DNA of 64,000 bases from CAYPGJ01 sp964638515 (GTDB lineage: Bacteria > Planctomycetota > Phycisphaerae > Phycisphaerales > UBA1924), in assembly GCA_964638515.1 (NCBI GenBank), contig CAZWZL010000007.1, positions 10,113-74,112 of the forward strand. Direction: 5' to 3'. Below, in pieces: positions 1 through 8,210 of the stretch; within the stretch, counting starts at the first letter, position 1, and each line of letters opens with the position of its first letter. A program made the translations under genes and the position numbers. The notes beneath the pieces are model-generated. The model saw only the letters and a program-made list of their open reading frames with translations, searched no databases and was not told the origin of the DNA.

Positions 1-1023
1 GAAGTCATCGCATGCTCCGCGCAGCTCTCCGTCATGCTTGAAACCGGCGTGCCCCTCGCCGAAGCCCTCGACGCATTCCTCAAGCACGCCCGCTCCGGAA
101 ACCTCCGACGGGTCATCTCCATCGTCAACGAGCACGTCGCCTCCGGCTGCTCGCTGTCAGCATCCCTCGCCGTCTTCCCCACCGTCTTCCCGACACTCAT
201 GCTCGCGCTCGTCAAGGCCTCTGAAGCCTCGGGCACACTCGGCACGATGCTCAAGCGCGTCTCCGAGTACCTGGCCAAGGAACGACGAACCGCCAAGCAG
301 ATCACCGGCGCGCTCACCTACCCACTCGTCATGATCGCCATCGCCGCGATGGTCACTCTCTTCCTCATTATCTGGGTGCTCCCGCGATTCGCCCGAATCT
401 ATCAATCACGCTCCGCGGCCCTCCCGACACCGACCCGCATCGTCCTGGCCATTTCCAACACACTGCAGAACCAGTGGCCCATGCTCGTCGCAGGACTCGT
501 CGCGGCCGCCGTCGGCGGATATCTCCTCAAATCCTCCAAGTCCGGCAACCGAATCCTCGACATCATCCGGGTCCGCGCTCCCGTGCTCGGCCCCATGTTC
601 GCCAACTACTACCTCGCCCGCGCCACCCGAACCCTCGCCACCCTGCTCGCCGCGGGCGTCGGACTCGTCGACGCCATAAAAATCGTCAAGGGTGTCTCCA
701 ACAACTGCCTCTGGATCAAGCTCTGGGACGACACCCTCGAGTCCATCACCTCCGGGTCCACCATGGCCGACGTCCTCTCCGAATCACGACTCATGTCCGC
801 CCCCGTCGTCTCCATGATCTCAGCCGCCGAACGCTCCGGAAGACTCCCCGAAACGCTCGATCGCATCGCCGACTCCGCCGAAGCCGACCTCGACGAAGCC
901 GTCAAGTCCGCAACCCAGCTCATCGAGCCCGCCATGATCATGGTCATGGGCTGCGTCATCGGCGGCATCGCCATCGCGCTCCTCCTCCCCATCTTCTCTA
1001 TCGGATCCGTGATGGCCAGCTGA
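1..1023 (+). CDS. gspF: Type II secretion/pilus assembly inner-membrane protein GspF/PilC, 5'-truncated by the window edge
   Basis: The frame is open from the first base, so the gene begins before the window; about 340 C-terminal residues are present against about 400 for the family, and roughly 60 are missing. GspF/PilC proteins form the inner-membrane platform that works with the assembly ATPase to extrude pseudopilins. Visible are the end of the first T2SSF repeat (TGVPLAEAL), a membrane segment near base 310-390 (PLVMIAIAAMVTLFLIIWVL), a second near 480-530, the second T2SSF repeat (ARATRTLATLLAAGVGLVDA) and the conserved C-terminal helix with its EPAMIMVMGCVIGGIAIA signature. The in-frame ATG at 34 is internal. 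It is convergent with recJ, 10 bases apart. Whether it serves type II secretion or type IV pili cannot be told from this fragment. Confidence 0.9.
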   Translation, partial: EVIACSAQLSVMLETGVPLAEALDAFLKHARSGNLRRVISIVNEHVASGCSLSASLAVFPTVFPTLMLALVKASEASGTLGTMLKRVSEYLAKERRTAKQITGALTYPLVMIAIAAMVTLFLIIWVLPRFARIYQSRSAALPTPTRIVLAISNTLQNQWPMLVAGLVAAAVGGYLLKSSKSGNRILDIIRVRAPVLGPMFANYYLARATRTLATLLAAGVGLVDAIKIVKGVSNNCLWIKLWDDTLESITSGSTMADVLSESRLMSAPVVSMISAAERSGRLPETLDRIADSAEADLDEAVKSATQLIEPAMIMVMGCVIGGIAIALLLPIFSIGSVMAS

Positions 1024-1033
1024 CGCCCGCGAC

Positions 1034-2776
1034 TCACCCCCGAGTCACGCACACATCCTTCACCACCGGCTCAACGCTCACTCTCGAGCCCCACCGGCTC
1101 ACCTTGGGCTCGAGCACCATCGACAACTCCATCCCCGCGCGCAGCGCGTCGCGCCGCTCACCCCAGTTCCAGGCCACGCAACGCATCACCTTCCCGCCCC
1201 GCCGCACCGTCAACGCAAGGTGCTTCCCCTGTGCGCCCATCGTCTCCGCCCGCCCCGCCATCTCGACGCCGCGCACCAGCACACGCACCCCCGGGTTCCC
1301 TCTCCCGAACGGGCCCAGCCGCTCGAGCCCCTCCACCTCGCGCACGCTCATCTCTTCAAGCCCGGCCTCGCAGTCCACCCGCATCCGCGCCTCAAGATCC
1401 TCCATCCCCACGCGCTCATTGACCCACCCCGTAAACCGCTCCGCAAACGCCTCCAACCTCGACGCTTTCACCCGAACCCCCGCAGCCATGGCATGCCCCC
1501 CAAACCCCTCCAGCAGGTCCGCGCACGCCGTCAGACCCTCATGCAGGTCCACCCCATCCACACTACGCCCAGACCCGTGGCACTCCCCATCCTCAAGCCG
1601 CATCAGAATCGTCGGCCTCCGCCTCCGCTCCACCAATCTCGAACACACAATCCCAAGCACCCCCGCGTGCCAACCCTCCCGCGCAAGCACGATCGCCCGA
1701 CGATTCTCCGCGCACATCCCCGCGTCCTCGGCCGCCGCATCCGCCTCCGCGAAAATGCTCCGCTCCGTCCGCTTGCGCTCCTCGTTCTTCGCCGACAACG
1801 CACGCGCAATCGCCCACGCCCGCTCTCCACGAGCCGTCGTCAACAACTCCAACGCCTCACGCGCATGACCCATCCGCCCCGCGGCGTTCAACCTCGGGGC
1901 CACCATGAAGCCCACCCCCTCAGCGTCCACCCTCCCTCCCCCCAAACCCGACGCCTCCACCAATGCGCCCAGCCCCTCAATCCCCGACTTCCCAACCCTC
2001 GAGAGCCCAAACCGCGCAATCACCCGGTTCTCGCCGACCAGCGGAACCACGTCCGCCACCGTCCCCAGCGCCGCAAGCGCAAGGCAATCCAGCAACACCT
2101 CGCGCACATCTTCCCCGACCCGCTCTCCCCCGGCGGCCAACGTCGCGATCCTCCACCCCAACTTGAACGCCACCCCCGCTCCGCACAAATCACCGAACGG
2201 ATACGCCTCGCCCGTCCGCGCATTCCGCACGCGCGGGTGCGCCACCACATCCGCGCTCGGCAGCTCCGCTCCCATCTCGTGGTGATCCGTCACCACAAAC
2301 GCCATCCCCAGCTCCCGCGCCACACGCGCCGGACCCACCGCCGTGATCCCGCAGTCCACCGTCACCACCACGTCCACCCCCTCCGCGCGAAGACCGCGCA
2401 GAGCATCCTCGTTCACCCCGTACCCCTCCTCCAGTCGGTGAGGGATGTACGTCCGAACATCCGCGCTCGGCGCCACCGCCCGCAGCACCCTCCAGAGAAT
2501 CGACGTCCCGCTCACCCCGTCAACGTCATAGTCCCCGTAGATCGCGATCTTCTTCCCCGTTCGCGCCGCACCCAGCAGCAACTCCGCCGCCTCATCCACT
2601 CCAGCCAACAGGCTCGGCTCATGAAGCCGCGTCAGCTTCGGCTCGAGAAACTCCGCAGCCTCAGCCTCCCCCCGATACCCACGCGCCCATAACACCCGAC
2701 GCGCAAGCCCTCCATCACTCGCCCCTCTCGGCGACCCTTCCGTGGGCAGCTCCCATCGATGCGTCATCCCTCGCAT
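1034..2776 (-). CDS. recJ: Single-stranded-DNA-specific 5'-3' exonuclease RecJ
   Basis: RecJ degrades single-stranded DNA 5' to 3' in recombination, mismatch and base-excision repair. At 580 residues it matches the usual length (577 in E. coli). The DHH catalytic core is complete: DYDVDG at residues 82-87, VDCG at 140-143 and TDHHE at 163-167, all metal ligands. The DHHA1 part has GRSVDGVDLHEGL and GGHAMAAG, followed by an OB-like C-terminal domain. The first ATG (2776) has only a weak Shine-Dalgarno; a second ATG at 2764 follows GAGGG too closely to be clearly better, so the start could be either. It stands alone, transcribed towards gspF and divergent from the kinase gene at 2908. Confidence 0.95.
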   Translation of the reverse strand: MRGMTHRWELPTEGSPRGASDGGLARRVLWARGYRGEAEAAEFLEPKLTRLHEPSLLAGVDEAAELLLGAARTGKKIAIYGDYDVDGVSGTSILWRVLRAVAPSADVRTYIPHRLEEGYGVNEDALRGLRAEGVDVVVTVDCGITAVGPARVARELGMAFVVTDHHEMGAELPSADVVAHPRVRNARTGEAYPFGDLCGAGVAFKLGWRIATLAAGGERVGEDVREVLLDCLALAALGTVADVVPLVGENRVIARFGLSRVGKSGIEGLGALVEASGLGGGRVDAEGVGFMVAPRLNAAGRMGHAREALELLTTARGERAWAIARALSAKNEERKRTERSIFAEADAAAEDAGMCAENRRAIVLAREGWHAGVLGIVCSRLVERRRRPTILMRLEDGECHGSGRSVDGVDLHEGLTACADLLEGFGGHAMAAGVRVKASRLEAFAERFTGWVNERVGMEDLEARMRVDCEAGLEEMSVREVEGLERLGPFGRGNPGVRVLVRGVEMAGRAETMGAQGKHLALTVRRGGKVMRCVAWNWGERRDALRAGMELSMVLEPKVSRWGSRVSVEPVVKDVCVTRG

Positions 2777-2907
2777 CGCACCAACCTACACCTTCTCGGC
2801 CCCGCCCTCCAAGCCCAACCCAACATCTCCCCGCCTCACCACGCCGAGGTTGCACCACCACCACCCCGCGGTACCCTTCCCCCGCAAACGACAGGATCAT
2901 CCCGAAC

Positions 2908-3531
2908 ATGTCCGACCAGGAACGCTACAAGTCCGTCCTCCTCTTCGGCGCCCCCGGCGTCGGCAAGGGCACACAGGGCAAGATCCTCGCCTCCATCCCC
3001 GGCTTCTTCCATCTCTCCACCGGCGACATGTTCCGCGCCCTCGACCCCCTCTCAGACCTCGGCAAGGTCTTCCGCCAGTATTCCACCCGCGGCGAACTCG
3101 TCCCCGACTCCTTCACGGTCGAACTCTGGAAGCAGTACGTCGAGTCCCAGAAGGCCCGAAACCAATACCGCCCCTACGCCCAGCTTCTCGTCCTCGACGG
3201 CATCCCGCGCAACCTCCCGCAGTGCCGCCTCCTCGAGTTCCACACCGACGTCCTCGCCCTGGTCCACCTCGACTGTGTCGATGACGACGCCATGGTCGAG
3301 CGCCTCCGCCGCCGCGCGCTCCGCGAGAAACGCGCCGACGACGCCAAGGAAGACGTCATCCGCCGCCGGCTCCAGATCTACCGAGAGGAAACCTCCCCCG
3401 TCCTCGAGTTCTTCCCGAACGAAATCGTCCACGCCATCGACGCCTTCGGCACGCCCGCCGAGGTCCTCGCGCGCATACTCACCGCGCTCGCTCCCATCCA
3501 GGCCAAGCACTTCGGCAACGCCCTCTCCTGA
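2908..3531 (+). CDS. Adenylate kinase-family nucleoside monophosphate kinase, short LID
   Basis: A 207-residue P-loop kinase transferring phosphate from ATP to a nucleoside monophosphate, most likely AMP. The Walker A motif GAPGVGKGT is at residues 14-22, the NMP-binding STGDMFR near 37-43 and the second substrate motif is LDGIPRN, where adenylate kinases normally have DGFPR. The LID region between the arginine-rich RLRRRALREK and RRRLQIYREET is only a few residues long with no zinc-binding cysteines, so it is a short-type enzyme closer in build to UMP/CMP kinases. It could therefore be an adk paralogue rather than the main adk. The ATG is preceded by AGGAT. It converges with the unknown membrane protein gene, 14 bases apart. 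Confidence 0.85.
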   Translation: MSDQERYKSVLLFGAPGVGKGTQGKILASIPGFFHLSTGDMFRALDPLSDLGKVFRQYSTRGELVPDSFTVELWKQYVESQKARNQYRPYAQLLVLDGIPRNLPQCRLLEFHTDVLALVHLDCVDDDAMVERLRRRALREKRADDAKEDVIRRRLQIYREETSPVLEFFPNEIVHAIDAFGTPAEVLARILTALAPIQAKHFGNALS

Positions 3532-3545
3532 ACCCCCGCGGTTCT

Positions 3546-4586
3546 TCAGGCCCGTGAGCGCAGGACGTGGCTCGCAGCGTCGCCACGCGCGGCCCCCAGC
3601 CTCCCCCGCACCACCTCCACAAACCGCTCCGCCTCCTCCATCTCCAGCCCCACGCTTTCCACCACCTTCTCCATTCCAAGCCACCGCCGCGCTCGCACCG
3701 GCGCCGTGAACGTCACCACGACATTCGGCATCCCCGGCGCCGCCGCGTTCAACCTCCCCTGCACAACCCTCGCCCCCTCTCGCCAATCCACCCGCTCTAC
3801 GCGCGCAATCTGTTCCCATCCCACACGCACCCGCGCCCGCAGCCCAACCCGGATGTCCAACCCATCCCCACGCGCCACCGTCGGCCGCAAACCCATCGCG
3901 CGATGGTCGCCCAGCACCCAGAGCATCGAATACACGCTCAAACCCGTCAGCGCCCACGCGGCCCCCGCGCTCCACCGCATCACCAACACGTGCACCAACA
4001 CCGTCTCAAACGCCACGAGCGGCCCCAACACCGCCAGCACCCGCCCCGACCGCTTCACCGCAAACGCTTCGCCCTCAACAACACTCGCTCGCCGAGCGAA
4101 CACGCCGTAGTACATCGCCCCAAACTCGCTCGCGAGAAACCGCGCCACGCCCGCCATGCCCAGCGCACGCCCGAACGCCGCCTCCATCGCGTCGACAAGG
4201 TCCTCCCCCGCACGCGCCCGCCCCGCTCGCAAGACCCCCTGCGCCTTCCACACCACGTACGCCAACAACGCCAGCTCCGCCGGCGCCACCAGCAGCCGTG
4301 CCCAAGACAACACGCCGCCCCCCGGCACGATCGACCCCGCAACCACGATCGACAACGCCGTGATCGGAATCATCGTCCGTCTCGGCGCCCCGCCCCGCCG
4401 CACCACCAACCACCAATACATCCCCGGCACGAGCACGCACATGTCGATCGCCACCGCCAACCCCATCACATTCGGCTCGCGCGCAAACGCGGCCGTCGAC
4501 GCTGCCACCCACGACGTCGCCAACACCGCCCCCGCCAGCCCCAGGAACCAGCCCCACGACGCCCGACCGCTCAGCGTGCCGACCAT
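3546..4586 (-). CDS. Unknown multi-pass membrane protein with a basic cytosolic C-terminal domain
   Basis: I do not recognise a named family. The first in-frame start would be at 4694, but the ATG at 4586 has AGGAGG six bases upstream and starts directly before hydrophobic sequence, so 346 residues are preferred. About six hydrophobic segments occupy residues 10-240 (for example WGWFLGLAGAVLATSW, MCVLVPGMYWWLVV, VLAVLGPLVAFETVLVHVLV). The last 110 residues are soluble and arginine-rich, with alternating strands (WEQIARVERVDW, NVVVTFTAPV) and a final amphipathic helix, a layout that recalls PH-like domains of other bacterial membrane proteins; this is only a resemblance. The gene follows the dockerin protein gene on the same strand after 132 bases. 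Confidence 0.65.
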   Translation of the reverse strand: MVGTLSGRASWGWFLGLAGAVLATSWVAASTAAFAREPNVMGLAVAIDMCVLVPGMYWWLVVRRGGAPRRTMIPITALSIVVAGSIVPGGGVLSWARLLVAPAELALLAYVVWKAQGVLRAGRARAGEDLVDAMEAAFGRALGMAGVARFLASEFGAMYYGVFARRASVVEGEAFAVKRSGRVLAVLGPLVAFETVLVHVLVMRWSAGAAWALTGLSVYSMLWVLGDHRAMGLRPTVARGDGLDIRVGLRARVRVGWEQIARVERVDWREGARVVQGRLNAAAPGMPNVVVTFTAPVRARRWLGMEKVVESVGLEMEEAERFVEVVRGRLGAARGDAASHVLRSRA

Positions 4587-4718
4587 GCCGCGCCTCCTGT
4601 CGCACCCGTGTCGATCAATACGTCGGCCGCGCGCCAGTCGTTCAGTGAATGCACCCCGCCCACCCCCTCTGCTCCTTCCGACCCGCGAGCGCAAGCCCGC
4701 GGCACTGAAAGCGGTGAA

Positions 4719-5792
4719 CTAGCAAAACTGCCCGAACGCGCTCAGCACCACGTTCAGATCGCTGAAGTCAATCCTCCCATCGCCGTTGAAATCGGCCGAC
4801 GCGCTGTATCCCGGCCCGCCGACCATCGACCCGAACGCGCCCAGCACGATGTTCAGATCGGCAAAATCCACGCGCCCGTCCCCGTTCGCGTCGCCCGGAC
4901 AGGGCCGCGCGCCCGCCGCGTGCAGCGTCCCCGCAATGCCGGTCGAGAACGTGATGGACTCCAGCTCGCCCGAGAGCAGCACATTCGCCGTGCTCCCCGG
5001 CGGAAGCACCGTCGGCAGCGGGAACGGCACGTTCTCAAAACTCCCTCCCACGAACGGCCCCGGAACAGTCTGCCCGCCCGACACATCGATCGACGCGTCC
5101 AGCGTCGCCGAAGCCCCCGACAGCGTGAGCGTGCCAGTCAGCGTCAGCGGAAGCGGGAACGGCGGCGGCGCAAACGGCTGCCCGTTCGCATCCGCGACCA
5201 TCGTCACGTCGACAGGAACGATCAGCGCGATGGAATAGGAGCCGGGGGCGCCCTCCACCGCTGTCAACGTCCCAAACGCCGGCCCCGACTGCGCCCCCGT
5301 CAACGCCGAGATCGACGCGCTTCCCAAGGGGAACGGAATCGGCACGCCGCCCGGGAAAAGCGAATTGGGGCTGAACGTCCGGAACGTGCTGAACAGCAGC
5401 ACGAGATCGACGTCGAACGCCGGCAGCGCGCCGTTGAGAAAATCCGCGCTGAACTGCTCCACCGTCACGATTCCCGCGCCGGTGTCCGTGGTGAGCGAAA
5501 ACGCGCCCGTCGGGTTGGTCGTGGACTCGCCCGACCCGTCAAGCGTCATGGTCAGCGGAATCGCCACGTTGCCCGAGCCGCCGAACAGCCCCGGCCTCGT
5601 CTGCGTGCCCGTCGCGTTCGTCGTCGCGTCATAGTCACCGATCAGCGAGCCCGGAATCGGCGCCTCCAGCGAAGAAGTCGTGTTGAGCGACGATGCGCCC
5701 GGAACGATCGCGAACGAATACGTCGCGCCGATCGCGCCCGCCGACACGACGCACGAAAGCGCGCCCGAAAGAACCCGCACAACTCGGCCCAT
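4719..5792 (-). CDS. Secreted protein with two C-terminal dockerin-type repeats
   Basis: A 357-residue exported protein of unknown function. It has a signal peptide (residues 1-22, ending SAGAIGA), a low-complexity beta-rich body of about 260 residues rich in Thr, Gly and Pro, and two calcium-binding dockerin-type repeats near the C-terminus (CPGDANGDGRVDFADLN and DFNGDGRIDFSDLN), each ending LSAFG or LGAFG. The repeats are bracketed by cysteines: the first is in CPGD and the last residue of the protein is Cys, suggesting a disulfide that closes the module. The start ATG follows AGGAGGAGAGG. Such repeats in planctomycetes are common on surface proteins, but a cohesin partner has not been shown here. 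The body of the protein is not recognised. Confidence 0.8.
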   Translation of the reverse strand: MGRVVRVLSGALSCVVSAGAIGATYSFAIVPGASSLNTTSSLEAPIPGSLIGDYDATTNATGTQTRPGLFGGSGNVAIPLTMTLDGSGESTTNPTGAFSLTTDTGAGIVTVEQFSADFLNGALPAFDVDLVLLFSTFRTFSPNSLFPGGVPIPFPLGSASISALTGAQSGPAFGTLTAVEGAPGSYSIALIVPVDVTMVADANGQPFAPPPFPLPLTLTGTLTLSGASATLDASIDVSGGQTVPGPFVGGSFENVPFPLPTVLPPGSTANVLLSGELESITFSTGIAGTLHAAGARPCPGDANGDGRVDFADLNIVLGAFGSMVGGPGYSASADFNGDGRIDFSDLNVVLSAFGQFC

Positions 5793-5918
5793 GCTCGCCT
5801 CTCCTCCTGCCCCATCGGGGCGATGTCCCCAATTCTACGAGCCGCCCGAACGAACGCTACAGGACTTGCCCCACTTCCCCCCGTCCGAAAACGCCTAGCC
5901 GGGATAGGACCGCTCTGA

Positions 5919-6233
5919 CCCCTCCCTCCGCAAGCCGCGAAGCGGCGCAGCGTGGGGGAGGTGGTTCACGCAAAGCGTGAACTGGAGGGGGATGCCTTAA
6001 CCCCTCCCCCCGCCGTGGGGGAAGACGTCGCGCAGCGACACGAGGGGGGCGCATCCTTCTTCCTCTCCCCCGAGCCGCGCCAGTGTCAAGAAGCGGTTTC
6101 GCGCTTTGGCTGCCTTGACCCCTCCCCCCGCCAGCCCGCAGGGCGCAGCGCGGGGGAGGATGTCGCGCAGCGACAGGAGGGGGGTGCATTTACCCTTCCC
6201 CCCGGCGGGGGAAGGTGGCAGCCCGTAGGGCTG
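5919..6233. repeat. Array of four palindromic, three-way-junction-like repeat units
   Basis: Four related units occupy 5919-5991, 6001-6049, 6119-6184 and 6192-6233. The first three share a layout: a pyrimidine arm (CCCCTCC), a purine return (GGGGGAGG or GGGGGAAG), a small perfect hairpin with a 3-nt loop, and a closing G-run. The fourth has the arm, the purine return and the hairpin, but ends at the hairpin. The small hairpins are GTTCACGC-aaa-GCGTGAAC (5964-5982), GTCGC-gca-GCGAC (6027-6039 and again 6162-6174) and CAGCCC-gta-GGGCTG (6219-6233). The sequence changes while the pairing is kept, which argues for structural selection or for mobility of a REP-like element. It lies between the divergent 5792 gene and the 3' end of mlaE. 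Any reading frames inside are by-products. Confidence 0.75.
6072..6110 (+). repeat. Interspersed direct repeat, copy A
   Basis: This 39-base stretch reads GAGCCGCGCC, four spacer bases, then TCAAGAAGCGGTTTCGCGC and TTTGGC. It matches copy B at 6267-6303 at most positions. It lies between palindromic units 2 and 3. From memory, similar GAGCCGCG...TCAGGAAGCGG sequences recur between genes in planctomycete genomes; this needs a genome search. Confidence 0.6.
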
Positions 6234-6266
6234 ACGGATGAGGCGGCTCAACTCATCGGTTCAACG

Positions 6267-6303
6267 GAGCCCCGCCCGTCAGGAAGCGGTCTCGCGCGTT
6301 GGC
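6267..6303 (+). repeat. Interspersed direct repeat, copy B
   Basis: It reads GAGCCCCGCCCG, then TCAGGAAGCGGTCTCGCGC and GTTGGC. Compared with copy A at 6072-6110, the core differs at only three positions (A/G, T/C, T/G), while the spacer is two bases shorter. Confidence 0.6.
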
Positions 6304-6464
6304 CAATCTCCTGCCGCTCGCGCCCCTGTCTCATCCAACCACCACCCTCGCCGCCTCTCCCACGATTGCTAGGAGTGGGAGAGGGTAGCTTCCGGGGGTG
6401 AGGGCTCCATGGCCTCTTTCTTCTCCCCCTCTATGCCTTCAAGCCTTTGGCTTTGCTGCTTTCG

Positions 6465-6494
6465 CCTGGTGCCTGATGCCTGGTCCCTGATGCC
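6465..6494 (+). repeat. Two tandem copies of a 14-bp unit
   Basis: The unit CCTGGTGCCTGATG is followed at once by CCTGGTCCCTGATG, then CC. The two differ at one base. They lie 13 bases downstream of the mlaE stop codon in the sense of mlaE transcription. There is no obvious terminator in this stretch. Confidence 0.6.
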
Positions 6495-6506
6495 CTTCCT
6501 CTTCCC

Positions 6507-7328
6507 TCACCCCACCAGTGACTTCACCGTCCCACCCAGCCGCATCAGATCGATGTCGTTCAACGCCTTTGCCAGCACCAGATTCAAAACAATGATCGCC
6601 AGGAAACTCGCCACGAACGCCTCCGTCGTCGCGCGGCCCACGCCCTCCGCGCCCGCCCGGCACGAAAACCCCTTGTAGCACGCTATCAACCCAATCGCCC
6701 CCCCGAAGAACACGCTCTTCGTCAGCCCGTTCACCACGTCAAACCACGTGATGAACGCCCGCGTGAAACGCCAATACTCCGCAGGGTTCGCGTCGTAGAA
6801 CTTCGTCGTGATCACCCATCCGCCAAGCACCCCGAACAGGTTCGACACCACCGTCAGGATCGGAATCATCACGATGCACGCCACAACCCGCGGCGCCACG
6901 AGGCTCCGAATCGGGTCCGACGCCATCGCGCGCATCGCGTCCAACTGCTCCGTCACCCGCATCGTCCCCAGCTCCGCCGCCAGCGAACACCCAACTCGCC
7001 CAGCAAGCATCACCGCCGCCAACACCGGCCCGATCTGCTTCACCACCGAAATATTGATCACGCCCCCGAGCCGATTCTCCTGACCGATCGACTTGAACTG
7101 CGAAAACCCCTCGATCGCCAGGATCGCCCCGATAAACGCCCCCGTCAGCGCCAGCACCGGCAGCGACTTCGTCCCGATGAAGAACAGCAGCGGCCGCAGC
7201 TTCGACCACTTCCCCCAGGTCCCCGCCCCCGCGAACACCCCCAGCCCCGTCGCTCCACTGAACCGCGCAAACTCCGCCACCCTCGACAGGCGAAACGAGA
7301 CCTTCGCTCCAAGCGCTTCCACGGCCAT
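6507..7328 (-). CDS. mlaE: MlaE-family ABC transporter permease
   Basis: MlaE permeases are the inner-membrane core of the Mla phospholipid-trafficking ABC transporter, which acts with an MlaF ATPase and an MCE-domain protein to maintain outer-membrane asymmetry. The 273-residue product has the family core: FIGAILAIEGFSQFK, then QIGPVLAAVMLAGRVG, then AAELGTMRVTEQLDAM, and a last helix VASFLAIIVLNLVLAKAL. There are five or six membrane segments. The gene follows tsaB by nine bases, probably in one transcript. No MlaF or MCE gene lies nearby, so its partners must be encoded elsewhere. The assignment to the family is firm; the Mla role is inferred from the family. Confidence 0.9.
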   Translation of the reverse strand: MAVEALGAKVSFRLSRVAEFARFSGATGLGVFAGAGTWGKWSKLRPLLFFIGTKSLPVLALTGAFIGAILAIEGFSQFKSIGQENRLGGVINISVVKQIGPVLAAVMLAGRVGCSLAAELGTMRVTEQLDAMRAMASDPIRSLVAPRVVACIVMIPILTVVSNLFGVLGGWVITTKFYDANPAEYWRFTRAFITWFDVVNGLTKSVFFGGAIGLIACYKGFSCRAGAEGVGRATTEAFVASFLAIIVLNLVLAKALNDIDLMRLGGTVKSLVG

Positions 7329-7337
7329 TCGCTGATC

Positions 7338-8078
7338 CTACTCGCCCTTCAGCTTCCGCCACTTCGACACCGCCTCCGGCTCGCGCGGATACACCGGCGC
7401 CAGCCGCCCCGCCTCCACTCCCTCCACCCCGGCGCTCGCCCGAAGCACTCCTTCCGCCGAAAGCCGCAGCGGTTCCACGCGCACGCCCTCCCGCTCGGCC
7501 CACTCACGCATCCCCGGCGCCAGATGCGCATCCGCCATCACCGCGCCAAACCTCGTCCGCTCCCACGCCGCGCGCAGCCCCTCCGAGTCCAACTCGTGCC
7601 CGGCCTCAACCACGCGCGCACGCTCGCCGTGCTGCTTCGCATACACGCCCACCCACGCGGTTGCCCGCTTGCTCGCGAGCGCCACCGCGATCACGCCCTC
7701 TCCCTCCCAACGCTCCGCCGCGACCAGCCCGCTCTCCACCCCAACACACCGCGCTCCCGTCGCCGCCGCGATCCCCTTCGCCGTCGCCACGGCAATCCGA
7801 ACGCCGGTAAAGCCCCCAGGGCCCGCCGACACCGCGATCCGTTCGATTTCCCGCGCCCCCACGCCCTGCGCGCGCGTCAATCGGTCGATCGCCGGCATCA
7901 GCGCATCGTCATGCGTCGACTCCGGCGCGAGCGCGATCACGCCGAGCACGCGCGTCTTCGTGGCGCCGACCCACCCGAGCGCGACCTCTCCCGCCCCCCC
8001 CGACGAGGGGTTGCTCGTCTCAATGGCGAGCGTGAGTTGACCTGCGTCATCATCCGGGCCGGTGCGCACGACGCCCAA
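7338..8078 (-). CDS. tsaB: tRNA threonylcarbamoyladenosine biosynthesis protein TsaB
   Basis: TsaB is the non-catalytic ASKHA-fold partner of TsaD in the synthesis of t6A37 in ANN-decoding tRNAs. The 246-residue product has the N-terminal LTLAIETSNP, the STHDDALMPAID helix and the diagnostic SAGPGGFTGVRIAVATAKG around residues 85-103. There is no ATG near the N-terminus: the start is TTG at 8078, supported by GGAGG seven bases upstream; GTG at 8069 is the alternative but is badly placed. The C-terminal half is divergent, as usual in this family. It is followed by mlaE after nine bases and lies downstream of the ompA-like gene, separated from it by a terminator. Confidence 0.9.
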   Translation of the reverse strand: MGVVRTGPDDDAGQLTLAIETSNPSSGGAGEVALGWVGATKTRVLGVIALAPESTHDDALMPAIDRLTRAQGVGAREIERIAVSAGPGGFTGVRIAVATAKGIAAATGARCVGVESGLVAAERWEGEGVIAVALASKRATAWVGVYAKQHGERARVVEAGHELDSEGLRAAWERTRFGAVMADAHLAPGMREWAEREGVRVEPLRLSAEGVLRASAGVEGVEAGRLAPVYPREPEAVSKWRKLKGE

Positions 8079-8140
8079 TCTACCCCCTCCACAAGAGCGT
8101 CACCCGTGCGCACCCGCACGGTCACTGCAGCCTCTCGGCG

Positions 8141-8170
8141 AAAAGACACGCCCCGCCGAGGGGCGGGGCG
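8141..8170 (-). terminator. Rho-independent terminator of the OmpA-family lipoprotein gene
   Basis: A 9-bp GC stem (CGCCCCGCC with GGCGGGGCG) has a 4-nt loop and is followed on the minus strand by GTGTCTTTT. It is 41 bases past the stop codon at 8211. Confidence 0.8.
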
Positions 8171-8210
8171 CGCTCATTTTCAGCATGCCGCGAGGGGTCC
8201 TCGCGCGGGC

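Noticed and set aside
3567..5918. 783-residue plus-strand open frame
   Set aside because: It is antisense to two minus-strand genes with signal peptides, Shine-Dalgarnos and dockerin motifs; the translation is Arg/Pro/His-rich noise.
5919..6400. Small open frames through the repeat island
   Set aside because: They follow the palindromes and have no start signal; the structure is nucleic-acid level.
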